Notes: generated by a model not told the origin, from the letters alone. 64,000 nucleotides of DNA from an uncultured Lachnospiraceae bacterium (GCA_910585205.1 CAJUCC010000092.1:8866-72865), one strand, 5' to 3'. Numbered from the stretch's first letter, positions 50,143-59,974 are shown. Made by a program: numbers and translations.

Positions 50143-51025
50143 AAAACCGGATCCGCAGCAGCGGAGAGAGTCGTTTGCCGATCATTGGCATGCAGTGTAT
50201 ACATTTATGCCCATGTTTGCGGAACCGGTGAAGATGCCGGAGCTTTCCGTTTTTACGGAAGCGATGAAACGGCGTTTCGGCCGTGTGGAAGTGATGCATG
50301 ACAATCCGGTTATGCCGGAGAAGGAAGAAAACCTGCTGAGTTTTGCGCTGATGGATCACAGCGTTTTTTATAAAGATAAAGGGCAGGAATTTCCCTCACA
50401 GCTCTTGCTGTTCGGGATGGGAGAATTTGACCGGGAACTGTGGGATGAAATGATCATTTCCAATTTCCATGCCTGCCCGGATGCGGAAACCATACTGCCT
50501 GCCTGCCGCTATTCGCTGATTGCGGGAAATATGATGGCGGCGGGGCTTCCGCGCATGGAGGAATACGGCATTCTGGCATCGTATGCGGATCTGTTTCTGG
50601 AACTTTTCCCGGAATGCATCGGCATATACTGGCCGCACAGTCAGTCGCTTACGTCCGCATCGTATTACCGGGAGCCGCACTGGCACCGCAGTGACTTCCA
50701 TTTTCTGGACGGCGGTCTGAATCTTCGTATGTTCCGGATTACGGGAACCGAAGAGCTTTTGTTCGACACCGTGGGATTTACGGCCATCGGCCTGCCGGAT
50801 CTGCAGTTTCACTGCAAAAATCTCGATCCGGATGATGTGGTGCCTTTCCTGAGAAATCTGGCTGCCTATCTGTATGAGGAAGGGGATGTCATAGAGGACG
50901 GCAATACGGTGGAAGGCATTCATCATGAAAAATGGGTATGCAGACGGGAGGATGCCATGGCCGGACCGGTTCGGGTCGTCCTGGATGTCAATCCGGGAAT
51001 CTATGCGGGCGGGAACCGGCAGTGA
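50126..51025 (+). CDS. DUF4261-like protein
   Basis: A 299-residue cytoplasmic protein without signal or membrane segments. The C-terminal third with LNLRMFRITGTEELLFDTVGF and GLPDLQFHCKNLDP, together with IGIYWPHSQSL in the middle, matches my recollection of DUF4261. Function unknown. Translation starts inside the mscS end. A strong terminator follows 45 bases after its stop. Confidence 0.6.
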   Translation: MGEKDKKPDPQQRRESFADHWHAVYTFMPMFAEPVKMPELSVFTEAMKRRFGRVEVMHDNPVMPEKEENLLSFALMDHSVFYKDKGQEFPSQLLLFGMGEFDRELWDEMIISNFHACPDAETILPACRYSLIAGNMMAAGLPRMEEYGILASYADLFLELFPECIGIYWPHSQSLTSASYYREPHWHRSDFHFLDGGLNLRMFRITGTEELLFDTVGFTAIGLPDLQFHCKNLDPDDVVPFLRNLAAYLYEEGDVIEDGNTVEGIHHEKWVCRREDAMAGPVRVVLDVNPGIYAGGNRQ

Positions 51026-51070
51026 TGTGCAGAAAGCCGGCGAAATGACGCCGTCATTTCGAATAACGGA

Positions 51071-51110
51071 AAAAACCACGGAATCCATTCGGTATTCCGT
51101 GGTTTTTTTG
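51071..51110 (+). terminator. Terminator after the DUF4261-like gene, also facing the tRNA
   Basis: A 14-base perfect stem (51071-51084 with 51094-51107) and T-run. The A-run on the other side means it can also stop transcription of the minus-strand tRNA. Confidence 0.9.
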
Positions 51111-51120
51111 TCAACATGAC

Positions 51121-51193
51121 AGCCGAAAAAGGGACTCGAACCCTCGACCCCTTCATTACGAGTGAAGTGCTCTACCAACTGAGCTATTTCGGC
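51121..51193 (-). tRNA. tRNA-Thr (anticodon CGU)
   Basis: A 73-base cloverleaf on the minus strand. Acceptor stem GCCGAAA with TTTCGGC, D-arm GCTC...GAGC, anticodon stem CTTCA with TGAAG enclosing CTCGTAA (anticodon CGT), and a T-arm with TTCGAGT. CCA is not encoded. It reads ACG codons. It stands alone between plus-strand genes. Confidence 0.95.
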
Positions 51194-51310
51194 ATAAGTC
51201 GCTGACGTATGTTATTATAATAGGTACGGGCGGATTTTGCAAGCAGGAATTTATATTTTTATGAAAAAATTTTGCCGCCCATATTTTCCGAAAAGATCGG
51301 ATATGGGTGC

Positions 51311-51340
51311 TGGACAGACTGTCGGCGATGCGCTTATAAT
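51311..51340 (+). promoter_or_regulatory. Promoter of the CAP-domain gene
   Basis: TGGACA (51311-51316), 18-base spacer, perfect TATAAT (51335-51340). Confidence 0.65.
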
Positions 51341-51375
51341 AATACCATATCATCGAACACAAAGGAGGAGTGGAA

Positions 51376-51987
51376 ATGAGAAGGAAGATTCTGGCTGCTG
51401 CCATGTCGCTGCTGATTTTGCTTGGGTGCGGCATGACGGCATGTGCACAGCCCGTGGCAATGGAAGACGGCACGGTATTTGATGCCGAATATTATGCGCG
51501 GGAAAATCCTGACGTGACGGCTGTACTGGGGACGGATGCCGCCGTTTTATACCAGCACTATGTACTGTGCGGAAAGGCGGAGGGGCGTCTGCCTGCCGAA
51601 CCTGACATTAACAGTATGTCTTATGACAGGCAGGTAAGAGAACTGTGCAACCGGGAGCGGGAAGCGATGGGGGTCGGAGAACTGGCATGGGATGATTCCC
51701 TTGCACGGGCGGCACAGATCAGAGCCGGTGAGCTGGTACAGCAGTTTTCCCATACAAGGCCCGACGGCAGCAGCGCATTGGACATGATACCGTTTGGAAA
51801 CGGAATCCGCACAAAAGGCGAGAACATAGCGAGCGGATTCGGGACGCCGGAGAGTGTTGTAAACGGCTGGATGAACAGTGAGGGGCATCGGAAAAATATT
51901 CTGAACGGAAATTACTCGAAAATCGGTGTCGGGTACTATGTGGACGAAACCGGATACCCCTATTGGGTACAGATCTTCGCGGGCTGA
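51376..51987 (+). CDS. Secreted CAP/SCP-domain protein
   Basis: A 203-residue exported protein. A basic N-terminus and hydrophobic signal segment end near Cys18-Cys24; LLGC might be a lipobox, but the fit is imperfect. Residues 35-75 match the surface-protein motif FDAEYYARENPDVTAVLG...HYVLCGKAEGR. The CAP domain follows from about residue 85: NREREAMGVGELAWDDSL, FSHTRPDG, GENIASGF, and WMNSEGHRKNIL, with both histidines of the conserved site. CAP proteins of this type are extracellular; their role in bacteria is not settled. ATG 51376 follows AAAGGAGG by seven bases. Confidence 0.88.
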   Translation: MRRKILAAAMSLLILLGCGMTACAQPVAMEDGTVFDAEYYARENPDVTAVLGTDAAVLYQHYVLCGKAEGRLPAEPDINSMSYDRQVRELCNREREAMGVGELAWDDSLARAAQIRAGELVQQFSHTRPDGSSALDMIPFGNGIRTKGENIASGFGTPESVVNGWMNSEGHRKNILNGNYSKIGVGYYVDETGYPYWVQIFAG

Positions 51988-52013
51988 GTCCGCGTCGTAT
52001 GGCAGGAGGAGTT

Positions 52014-53039
52014 ATGATCTCATTCGAAAGTGATTATATTGCAGGGGCACATCCAAAGATATTGCAGCGTCTGGCGGAGACGAACCGGGAATGCCTGCCG
52101 GGATACGGAAGCGACGAATATTGTGAATGCGCCCGGCAAAAGATTCTGACTGCCTGTCGGTGTCCGGACGGAGACGTGTTTTTTCTGGTGGGCGGGACAC
52201 AGACCAATGCGGTCGTGATTACCGCAATGCTGCGGGAGTATGAGGGTGTGATCGCCGCTCATACAGGACATGTCAGTGTCCATGAGGCAGGTGCGATTGA
52301 GTGTACCGGGCATAAGGTGCTGGAAATTCCGCAAAAAGACGGCAAGATTGTACCGGCGGCGCTGACCCGGTATCTGCATGACTTTTACGGAGACGAAAAT
52401 CATGAGCATATGGTGTTTCCCGGCATGGTCTACCTTTCCCACCCGACGGAATACGGTACCCTGTATACCAAAAAAGAACTGGAAGAAATATCCGCGGTCT
52501 GTGCAGCTTATCATATCCCGCTGTATCTGGACGGGGCACGTCTGGGATACGGACTGGTAAGCCGTGCGAGTGATATGACGATCGCGGACATTGCGCGACT
52601 GTGTGATGTGTTTTATATCGGCGGCACAAAAGTCGGCGCATTGTGCGGGGAGGCGGTCGTCTTTCCCCGCCACAATATGCCGGCGCATTTCCTGACAACG
52701 GCAAAGCGCCATGGCGCACTGCTGGCAAAGGGCCGTCTGCTTGGCATCCAGTTTGACACATTGTTTACGGATGATCTGTACTGGGACATCAGCAGGCATG
52801 CCATTTCCATGGCGGAAGGGCTGAAAGAGATTTTCCGGAAAAAAGGCTGCCGCTTTTATCTGGAGTCACCGACCAATCAGCAGTTTATCATTTTAGAAAA
52901 TGAACGCATGCGGGAGCTGGAAGCGGAGGTCAGATTCGGCTTTTGGGAAAAATACGACGCAGATCATACGACGGTGCGGTTTGCGACGAGCTGGTCAACG
53001 ACAGAGGAAGATCTGGAAAAGCTGGAACGGCTGCTGTAA
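52014..53039 (+). CDS. ltaE: Low-specificity L-threonine aldolase-type PLP enzyme
   Basis: A 341-residue beta-eliminating lyase-family enzyme. Landmarks: SDYIAGAHPKIL and YGSDEYCE at the N-terminus, LVGGTQTNAVVI, LDGARLGYGL, and the PLP-lysine in FYIGGTKVGAL. It should split threonine (and allo-threonine) to glycine and acetaldehyde, feeding glycine into one-carbon metabolism, in keeping with the fhs-folD genes downstream. Related aldolases for other beta-hydroxy amino acids cannot be excluded. ATG 52014 lies after AGGAGG. Confidence 0.87.
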   Translation: MISFESDYIAGAHPKILQRLAETNRECLPGYGSDEYCECARQKILTACRCPDGDVFFLVGGTQTNAVVITAMLREYEGVIAAHTGHVSVHEAGAIECTGHKVLEIPQKDGKIVPAALTRYLHDFYGDENHEHMVFPGMVYLSHPTEYGTLYTKKELEEISAVCAAYHIPLYLDGARLGYGLVSRASDMTIADIARLCDVFYIGGTKVGALCGEAVVFPRHNMPAHFLTTAKRHGALLAKGRLLGIQFDTLFTDDLYWDISRHAISMAEGLKEIFRKKGCRFYLESPTNQQFIILENERMRELEAEVRFGFWEKYDADHTTVRFATSWSTTEEDLEKLERLL

Positions 53040-53069
53040 GGGATGCCTTACCGCGGGATATAAATTTCA

Positions 53070-53098
53070 TTGCCACAGGGGGAAAAAAGTGCTATACT
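53070..53098 (+). promoter_or_regulatory. Promoter of ftsK
   Basis: TTGCCA (53070-53075), 17-base spacer, TATACT (53093-53098). It excludes the TTG at 53070 as a start codon for ftsK. Confidence 0.78.
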
Positions 53099-53135
53099 CA
53101 AAAATGTGCAATTTGAAACAGGACAGGTGAGTACA

Positions 53136-55886
53136 GTGGCAGCAGGAAAAGGAAGCGGCAGAAAACAGAATACGGGAAAGCAGCGCGGGCGTAAGGCCTC
53201 TGTCAGGGGCGGCGGCGCGGACGGCGGGATGCGGGATGAGATTTCGCTGATCGTGGTGCTGGCGGGAGCCGTCCTTTTATTTTTGTGCAATTTTGGAGTG
53301 ATCGGTCCGGTCGGCGATGCGGTCAGCCATTTTTTATTTGGCTTATTCGGGCTGCCGGCTTATGCGATTCCGGTTTTGATCTTTGTCGCCGTTGCCTTTC
53401 GCCTTGCCAATAAAGGGGAGAGCGTGGCGACAATCAAACTGGCTGCCGGCGTTATCCTTGTTTTTTTGGCCGGGATTGTGCTGGATATGACCGGCGGCGC
53501 GTCCTCGGGCATGACGGAATATGATCTGAAGGCACTCTATGAGCACAGCAGTACCGGAAAAAAAGGCGGCGGCGTTTTATTTGGAACATTTTCTTATCTG
53601 CTGAACCATCTTCTGGACAGGACAGGCACGGTACTTGTTCTGATTGTGATTGCCATTATCTGTATTGTGCTGATAACCGAAAAATCACTGCTGCGCGGTG
53701 TGAAGGCGGGCAGTCGGAAGGTGTATGAGAGTGCGGTGGAGGATTCCTCCCGGCGGCGGGAGCGAAACGAACGCCGACGGGAGGAGGCGCAGAGGCGGCA
53801 GGAGGAACTGCGGCTGCAAAAGGAGCAGGAGGAGCAGGAACGGATTCTCCGAATGGATAAAAAAGTGTCGGGCGTTATTGTGGATACGACGCTGCGGGAG
53901 AAAAGCGAAGAAGAAACCGTACGAAAAAGCAGGCGGAGATCCGCACATCGGGATGATATGCATGAAATCGTACTGAATGAAGAAGAACTGGCAGGCATGG
54001 AGCATATCCGCATCCATACGGAGCAGCAGAGCGACGGGATGGATGCGGCATATGCCGCGGAGCCGGCGGCCGATCTGCAGGAAGTGTACCACAGCGGGGA
54101 AACGGATACCGTTGCGGCGGGCGGCGCGGACATGCATCCGGATTTCGCTGCGGCGGCAAAACCGGCCGGAGCGGCCACGGCGATGGCGGCCGGGGCGGCC
54201 AGGTTTGGCGCCATGACAGAGCTGACGGTAAAACCGTATCAGCCGGAGACACCCGCACAGGCGGCTGTGCAGGATACGGAAAAAGCGCCTGCTGCGGTAC
54301 CGGCGGAGCCGGCTGCGCCGCCGAAGCGGGAACGCCCCCGCGCTGCGCTTAACGAGCGGGAGACGAAACAGGAAGGACATCCGCCGCAGGAAAACGCGCC
54401 GGTGCATACGGAACGGCTGAAAGAATATACGAAACCGCCGCTCCATCTTTTGAAAAAGGGAACCAACAAAGGTTCCGGCGATACCGAGAGGCAGTTAAAG
54501 GAAACCGGCATGCGCCTGCAGCAGACATTGCAGACGTTCGGCGTCAAAGTGACGGTGACGGAGATCAGCCAGGGACCCGCCGTGACGCGGTATGAATTAC
54601 AGCCGGAGGCGGGTGTCAAAGTCAGCAAGATTGTCAATCTGGCGGACGACATTAAACTGAATCTGGCGGCCACGGATATTCGTATCGAAGCGCCGATACC
54701 GGGCAAGGCGGCGGTCGGCATCGAAGTGCCGAATAAGGAAAATTCCCTTGTGGCGCTTCGTGATTTGCTGGAGAGCAAAGAATTTCAGAGTTTCCCGGAA
54801 AACCTGGCGTTTGCGGTGGGGAAGGATATTGCGGGCAAGACGGTCGTCACGGATATTGCCAAAATGCCGCATATGCTGATTGCGGGTTCCACCGGTTCCG
54901 GCAAAAGTGTTTGCATCAACACGCTGATTATGAGTATTCTGTACAAGGCTTCGCCGGATGACGTGAAGATGATTATGATAGACCCCAAAGTCGTGGAGCT
55001 GAGTGTTTATAACGGGATTCCCCATCTGCTGATTCCGGTTGTCACCGACCCCAAAAAGGCGTCGGCGGCCCTGCACTGGGGTGTGGCGGAAATGACCGAC
55101 CGCTATAAAAAGTTTGCGGACTTTAATGTTCGGGATATGAAAGGGTATAATAAAAAAGTGGAGGCGATGGGCGGTGCGCCGGATGCGCCGGCCAAACTGC
55201 CGCAGATCGTTATTATCGTGGACGAGCTGGCCGATCTGATGATGGTGGCGCCGGGAGAGGTGGAGGAATCGATCTGCCGTCTGGCGCAGCTTGCCAGAGC
55301 GGCGGGCATTCATCTGATTATCGCCACACAGCGGCCAAGCGTTGACGTTATCACCGGACTCATCAAGGCGAATATGCCGAGCCGGGTTGCGTTTGCCGTA
55401 TCGAGCGGCGTGGATTCGCGGACGATACTGGATATGAACGGGGCGGAGAAGCTTCTGGGCAAGGGCGATATGCTGTTTTATCCGCAGGGGTATTCGAAGC
55501 CGGCCCGGGTACAGGGGGCGTTTGTCTCCGATAAGGAAGTCGGCGATGTGGTGGATTTTCTCAAAAATCAGGCCATCGGCAATGTCTATCGGGAGGATGT
55601 GCAGGAGCAGATCCAGAGTATGGGAAGCGCAGCCGCTGCGGGCGGCGCAGGCGGCGGTTCGGTGCGTGACGATTATTTTGTGGAAGCCGGCCGTTTTATT
55701 ATAGACAAAGACAAAGCGTCCATCGGACTGCTGCAGAGAGCGTTTAAAATTGGCTTTAACCGGGCGGCAAGAATTATGGATCAGTTATACGAAGCCGGTG
55801 TGGTAGGAGAGGAAGAAGGTACGAAGCCGCGGAAGATTTTAATGAGCACGGAGCAATTTGAACAGTATATCGAGGAAAGCGTATAG
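53136..55886 (+). CDS. ftsK: DNA translocase FtsK/SpoIIIE
   Basis: A 916-residue septal DNA pump. Basic N-terminus, four membrane helices to about residue 185, a long charged and Ala/Glu-rich linker (about residues 190-445), then the motor: Walker A GSTGSGKSVCIN (near residue 584), Walker B IVIIVDELADLMM, and the ATQRPSVDVITG box. The gamma winged helix from about residue 840 (DDYFVEAGRFIID, SIGLLQRAFKIGFNRAARI, split) reads KOPS/SRS-type sequences. It clears chromosome DNA from closing septa, including at sporulation if this organism sporulates. GTG 53136 follows AGGTGA by six bases. Confidence 0.94.
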   Translation: MAAGKGSGRKQNTGKQRGRKASVRGGGADGGMRDEISLIVVLAGAVLLFLCNFGVIGPVGDAVSHFLFGLFGLPAYAIPVLIFVAVAFRLANKGESVATIKLAAGVILVFLAGIVLDMTGGASSGMTEYDLKALYEHSSTGKKGGGVLFGTFSYLLNHLLDRTGTVLVLIVIAIICIVLITEKSLLRGVKAGSRKVYESAVEDSSRRRERNERRREEAQRRQEELRLQKEQEEQERILRMDKKVSGVIVDTTLREKSEEETVRKSRRRSAHRDDMHEIVLNEEELAGMEHIRIHTEQQSDGMDAAYAAEPAADLQEVYHSGETDTVAAGGADMHPDFAAAAKPAGAATAMAAGAARFGAMTELTVKPYQPETPAQAAVQDTEKAPAAVPAEPAAPPKRERPRAALNERETKQEGHPPQENAPVHTERLKEYTKPPLHLLKKGTNKGSGDTERQLKETGMRLQQTLQTFGVKVTVTEISQGPAVTRYELQPEAGVKVSKIVNLADDIKLNLAATDIRIEAPIPGKAAVGIEVPNKENSLVALRDLLESKEFQSFPENLAFAVGKDIAGKTVVTDIAKMPHMLIAGSTGSGKSVCINTLIMSILYKASPDDVKMIMIDPKVVELSVYNGIPHLLIPVVTDPKKASAALHWGVAEMTDRYKKFADFNVRDMKGYNKKVEAMGGAPDAPAKLPQIVIIVDELADLMMVAPGEVEESICRLAQLARAAGIHLIIATQRPSVDVITGLIKANMPSRVAFAVSSGVDSRTILDMNGAEKLLGKGDMLFYPQGYSKPARVQGAFVSDKEVGDVVDFLKNQAIGNVYREDVQEQIQSMGSAAAAGGAGGGSVRDDYFVEAGRFIIDKDKASIGLLQRAFKIGFNRAARIMDQLYEAGVVGEEEGTKPRKILMSTEQFEQYIEESV

Positions 55887-55909
55887 ACAGGACACCGCAG
55901 GAGGATGAT

Positions 55910-57583
55910 ATGATGAAAACCGATATTCAGATCGCGCAGGAAGCCGTTATGGAACCCATTGTCAAAATTGCGGAGAAACTTTCCCTGACACCGGAGGAAT
56001 TGGAGCCGTACGGACGCGATAAGGCAAAGCTTTCCGAAGCCTGTCTGGAACGGGTTTCGCAGAACGGGCAGGGAAAACTGGTTCTTGTAACGGCCATCAA
56101 TCCGACACCGGCGGGAGAGGGAAAGACGACAATCAGTGTGGGACTCGGACAGGCTTTCGGGAAACTGGGGAAAAAGGCGGCAATCGTACTGCGTGAGCCG
56201 TCGCTGGGCCCTTGTTTCGGCATTAAGGGCGGTGCAGCCGGCGGCGGTTATGCGCAGGTTGTGCCGATGGAAGATCTGAATCTGCATTTTACGGGCGATT
56301 TTCACGCCGTGACTGCGGCCAATAATCTGCTGGCGGCGATTCTGGACAATCATATACAACAGGGCAATGAACTCGGTATCGATCCCCGTCAGATCGTCTG
56401 GAAGCGGTGCGTGGACATGAACGACCGGGTATTGCGCAATGTTGTCGTCGGCCTTGGCAGCAAGGCGGACGGCGTGGTGCGGGAAGACCATTTTGTTATT
56501 ACTGTGGCCTCGGAGATTATGGCGGTGCTCTGTCTGGCGGAAGATATGGCGGATCTGAAAGAGCGGCTTTCCCGTATGGTGGTGGCTTATACATATGCGG
56601 GAGATGTGGTGCGGGCAGGGCAGCTGCAGGCGGTCGGCGCGATGGCGGCGCTGCTGAAAGACGCCATAAAACCGAATCTGGTGCAGACGCTGGAACATAC
56701 GCCTGCGATCGTTCATGGCGGGCCTTTTGCCAATATTGCGCATGGCTGTAATTCCGTACGCGCGACAAAAGCGGCGCTGCGAATGGCAGATTATGTGATT
56801 ACCGAAGCCGGTTTCGGCGCGGATCTGGGAGCCGAGAAATTCTTTGACATCAAATGCCGCATGGCGGGGCTGTCGCCCGATGCGGTTGTGCTGGTGGCGA
56901 CGGTTCGGGCGCTGCAGTATAATGGCGGTCTGGCAAAGGAGGAACTGGGAAATGGAGATCTGGCGGCTCTGGAGGCCGGCATTTCCAACCTGGAGAAACA
57001 TATCGAAAATCTTCAAAAGTATGACGTGCCTGTGGTTGTTACATTAAATGCCTTTGCCACCGATACGGAAGCGGAAATTGCTTTCGTGGAACGGTTTTGC
57101 AGAGCGCGCGGCTGTGCGTTTGCTCTGGCGCGTGTATGGGAACAGGGCGGCGAAGGCGGCATCGCGCTGGCGGAGGAAGTACTGCATACACTGGAGACAA
57201 AGGAAAGCCGTTTTCATCCGCTGTATGACGATGCCCTCCCGATCAGGGAGAAGATTGGGATTGTGGCCAGAGAAATCTACGGCGCCGACGATGTATCCTA
57301 TGTCGGAGGCGCCGGGAGGCAGATCGCCCGGCTGGAAGCGCAGGGGTTTGGAAATCTGCCGGTCTGCATGGCGAAGACACAGTATTCTCTGTCCGATAAT
57401 CCGGAACTGCTCGGCAGGCCGAAAGGATTTTCCATTACGGTCAGAGACGTGTATGTGGCGGCGGGCGCGGGATTTATTGTAGTATTGACCGGAACGGTCA
57501 TGACCATGCCGGGGCTTCCGAAACGGCCTGCTGCTTATGGCGTCGATGTGGATGCGGCAGGACGGATTACGGGGTTGTATTAA
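55910..57583 (+). CDS. fhs: Formate-tetrahydrofolate ligase
   Basis: A 557-residue ATP-dependent enzyme joining formate to tetrahydrofolate, the entry of the methyl branch of one-carbon metabolism and acetogenesis. The P-loop-like motif TPAGEGKTTISVGLGQ is at about residues 65-80; other landmarks are REPSLGPCFGIKGGAAGGGYAQV (shortened), LTGDFHA-type FTGDFHAVTAANNL, and the C-terminal GTVMTMPGLP. Start ATG 55910 or 55913 after AGGAGG. folD follows at 33 bases. Confidence 0.97.
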   Translation: MMKTDIQIAQEAVMEPIVKIAEKLSLTPEELEPYGRDKAKLSEACLERVSQNGQGKLVLVTAINPTPAGEGKTTISVGLGQAFGKLGKKAAIVLREPSLGPCFGIKGGAAGGGYAQVVPMEDLNLHFTGDFHAVTAANNLLAAILDNHIQQGNELGIDPRQIVWKRCVDMNDRVLRNVVVGLGSKADGVVREDHFVITVASEIMAVLCLAEDMADLKERLSRMVVAYTYAGDVVRAGQLQAVGAMAALLKDAIKPNLVQTLEHTPAIVHGGPFANIAHGCNSVRATKAALRMADYVITEAGFGADLGAEKFFDIKCRMAGLSPDAVVLVATVRALQYNGGLAKEELGNGDLAALEAGISNLEKHIENLQKYDVPVVVTLNAFATDTEAEIAFVERFCRARGCAFALARVWEQGGEGGIALAEEVLHTLETKESRFHPLYDDALPIREKIGIVAREIYGADDVSYVGGAGRQIARLEAQGFGNLPVCMAKTQYSLSDNPELLGRPKGFSITVRDVYVAAGAGFIVVLTGTVMTMPGLPKRPAAYGVDVDAAGRITGLY

Positions 57584-57616
57584 GCAAGGGTTCGGCTTTA
57601 CGGGAGGAAAAGGAAT

Positions 57617-58459
57617 ATGGCGAAAATCATAGATGGAAAAGCGATTTCGGCACAGATCAGGGATGAGGTAAAACAAAAGGTTTCGGCCTTACGGCAGGAG
57701 GGAAAAGAGATTGCGCTGGCGGTTATTCAGGTGGGGACGGATCCCGCATCCGGCGTGTATGTAAACAATAAGAAAAAAGCCTGCGCTTATGTGGGAATAC
57801 AGTCGCTGTCATATGAGCTGCCGGAAGAGACGACGGAGGACGAGCTGTTGGCGCTGGTCGAAAAACTGAACGGAACGGATTCCTGCCACGGCATCCTTGT
57901 GCAGCTGCCGCTGCCGGCGCATATCAATGCGGATAACATAATCCGCGCCATATCCCCGAAAAAAGATGTGGACGGATTTCATCCCATGAGTGCAGGGGCG
58001 CTCTGTATCGGCGAGCCGGGATTTGTCTCCTGTACACCGGCGGGGATTATCCAGCTTTTGAAGCGTTCCGGTATCGGGATTGCCGGAAAAAGATGCGTTG
58101 TGGTCGGCAGGAGCAATATTGTGGGGAAACCGGCGGCGCTTTTGCTGCTGCGGGAGAACGGAACCGTTACGGTAGCGCATTCCCGAACGGCGGATTTGCG
58201 GGAAATCTGCAGGCAGGCGGATATTCTGGTCGTTGCGATCGGAAAGCCGAAGTTTATCAACCGGGAATATATCAAAGAAGGCGCCGTGGTCATTGATGTG
58301 GGTATTCACAGACAGGAAAACGGCAAATTGTGCGGTGATGTGGATTTTGAAGATGTCAGCGAAGTGTGCGGCGCCATTACGCCGGTGCCGGGCGGTGTGG
58401 GTCCCATGACGATTGCCATGCTGATGGAAAACTGCCTGCAGGCTGTATCTTTCACATAG
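57617..58459 (+). CDS. folD: Bifunctional methylene-THF dehydrogenase/methenyl-THF cyclohydrolase
   Basis: A 280-residue enzyme interconverting formyl-, methenyl- and methylene-tetrahydrofolate, following Fhs. Catalytic lysine in YVNNKKKAC, folate-binding GILVQLPLPAHI, PKKDVDGFHP, the Rossmann motif VVGRSNIVGKPAALLLL, and the C-terminal PVPGGVGPMTIAML. Ribosome site GGGAGGAAAAGG. It sits with fhs as a one-carbon unit. Confidence 0.97.
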   Translation: MAKIIDGKAISAQIRDEVKQKVSALRQEGKEIALAVIQVGTDPASGVYVNNKKKACAYVGIQSLSYELPEETTEDELLALVEKLNGTDSCHGILVQLPLPAHINADNIIRAISPKKDVDGFHPMSAGALCIGEPGFVSCTPAGIIQLLKRSGIGIAGKRCVVVGRSNIVGKPAALLLLRENGTVTVAHSRTADLREICRQADILVVAIGKPKFINREYIKEGAVVIDVGIHRQENGKLCGDVDFEDVSEVCGAITPVPGGVGPMTIAMLMENCLQAVSFT

Positions 58460-58477
58460 AGAGAAGGGGACGCCGTT

Positions 58478-59896
58478 ATGAAATGTGTCAACTGCGGACG
58501 AGAGTTGGAGGAGGGCAAGCTGTACTGCCCTGACTGCGGTTATGAAATAAAAATGGTGCCCGATTTTGAGCCGGAAATAGAAGAAACGATGATCGGTGCG
58601 CTGGAGGAGATTACGAGCGAGCTGGCGGAGGAGATGCCGGGAGAGCAGGATGAGCCGGCAGAGGAACAGCAGCAAAAACAGGAAAAGAGTGCGGGCAGAC
58701 TGCGGTTTTACAGTATTTTGACAGCCGTCTGTCTGATTGCGGCACTGGGGCTGGGACTTTTTGTTTCCCGTCAGATGGGCAGTCTGGAAACACAGCTTTC
58801 CAAAGCCGAAGCGTATGCGGCGGAGAAAAAGTATGCCAAAGCGATTGAATATACGCTGCGCGCGGTCGATCTGGACAGTGCAAATATGGACATTCGAAAC
58901 AAACTGGGAGAATACTATGTTCTGGACGGACAGGAAAAAAATGCCGTCACCACGTTTCAGGATATTATTACAAACGACAGAGAAAATGAGGACGCATACC
59001 GGAATCTGATCGGAATTTACGAGAAAGCGGAGGACTATAAGGCGATTGAGGCGCTGGTCCGTTCCAGCAATTCCGACAAGATTATGAATGCGTTTACAAA
59101 ATATATTGCCAATCCGCCGCAGTTCAGCTATCCGCAGGGAACATATGAGGAGATTATATCGCTGAAACTGACCACCAATACGGCGGGAACGGTATATTAC
59201 ACACTGGACGGAAAAGAGCCGAGTGAAAAAAGCGCCGTCTATCAGAATTCCATTGTGCTCGATGACGGGATTTATACGGTAAAAGCTTTTTTTATCAATG
59301 AATACGGAATCAGAAGCGAGACTTCGGTACAGATTTATCAGATTCATATTGACAAGGCACATGAACCGGAGGTGACACCGGATTCTGGGGAATACAACCA
59401 GCCGCAGATGATTTCGGCCACGGTGCCGAAGGGAGAGCAGGTCTATTATACGGTGGATGGCAGCACGCCGACACGGGACAGCATTGCCTATAACAATCCG
59501 ATCGCCATGCCGATCGGCGGCAGTTCTTATCAGTTTATCTCCTATAGTGCAGACGGCGCCGCCAGCGAAGTGGTAAAGCGGGATTATGCCTTTTCGTTTC
59601 AGTCGTCCCTGGATTTGCAGAGTGCGATGAATCTGCTGATTGTCGGCCTGATGGAGAAGGGGATTGTCGGGGACACGGACTGCTCGGTGCCGGGAAAGGG
59701 CGGGCGGAATCTGTATGTGTGCAGCAGCGCCATTGCCATCAACGAAAAGAACTATTTTCTGATGATAGAATATTACGAAGATCCCACAGGTGTTAATACG
59801 AGGACCGGAAACATGTATTGTGTCGATGGGGAGACGGGAGAACTGTACACGGCTGCAATCGACGATGACGGCCATTATTCGGTGATTTCATTCTGA
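58478..59896 (+). CDS. Zinc-ribbon membrane protein with TPR and chitobiase-like beta domains
   Basis: A 472-residue protein. The cytoplasmic N-terminus has a zinc ribbon (CVNCG, CPDCG) and an acidic stretch. One membrane helix lies at about residues 78-98. Outside, two to three TPR-like helices (about residues 105-200; AEAYAAEKKYAKAIEYTLRA, split in use) are followed by two repeats of the chitobiase/hexosaminidase C-terminal type with TVYYTLDGKEPS and QVYYTVDGSTPT. The last 100 residues are unassigned. The domain order suggests a cell-envelope scaffold or sensor; function unknown. It follows folD by 18 bases. Confidence 0.75.
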   Translation: MKCVNCGRELEEGKLYCPDCGYEIKMVPDFEPEIEETMIGALEEITSELAEEMPGEQDEPAEEQQQKQEKSAGRLRFYSILTAVCLIAALGLGLFVSRQMGSLETQLSKAEAYAAEKKYAKAIEYTLRAVDLDSANMDIRNKLGEYYVLDGQEKNAVTTFQDIITNDRENEDAYRNLIGIYEKAEDYKAIEALVRSSNSDKIMNAFTKYIANPPQFSYPQGTYEEIISLKLTTNTAGTVYYTLDGKEPSEKSAVYQNSIVLDDGIYTVKAFFINEYGIRSETSVQIYQIHIDKAHEPEVTPDSGEYNQPQMISATVPKGEQVYYTVDGSTPTRDSIAYNNPIAMPIGGSSYQFISYSADGAASEVVKRDYAFSFQSSLDLQSAMNLLIVGLMEKGIVGDTDCSVPGKGGRNLYVCSSAIAINEKNYFLMIEYYEDPTGVNTRTGNMYCVDGETGELYTAAIDDDGHYSVISF

Positions 59897-59911
59897 GAAC
59901 CGAATTTATGA

Positions 59912-59940
59912 TTGTATTTTCCGCCGGGATACTTTATCAT
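59912..59940 (+). promoter_or_regulatory. Promoter of nfnAB
   Basis: TTGTAT (59912-59917), 17-base spacer, TATCAT (59935-59940). Confidence 0.72.
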
Positions 59941-59974
59941 AGAGAAGCGAATGAAAAAATGGGAGGAATAACGT

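Noticed and set aside
51121..51193. tRNA-Thr as an integration site of a mobile element
   Set aside because: No integrase gene and no direct repeat of the tRNA end was seen on either side.
53070..53135. Longer ftsK from 53070
   Set aside because: The codon is part of the -35 element TTGCCA; GTG 53136 has a proper ribosome site.
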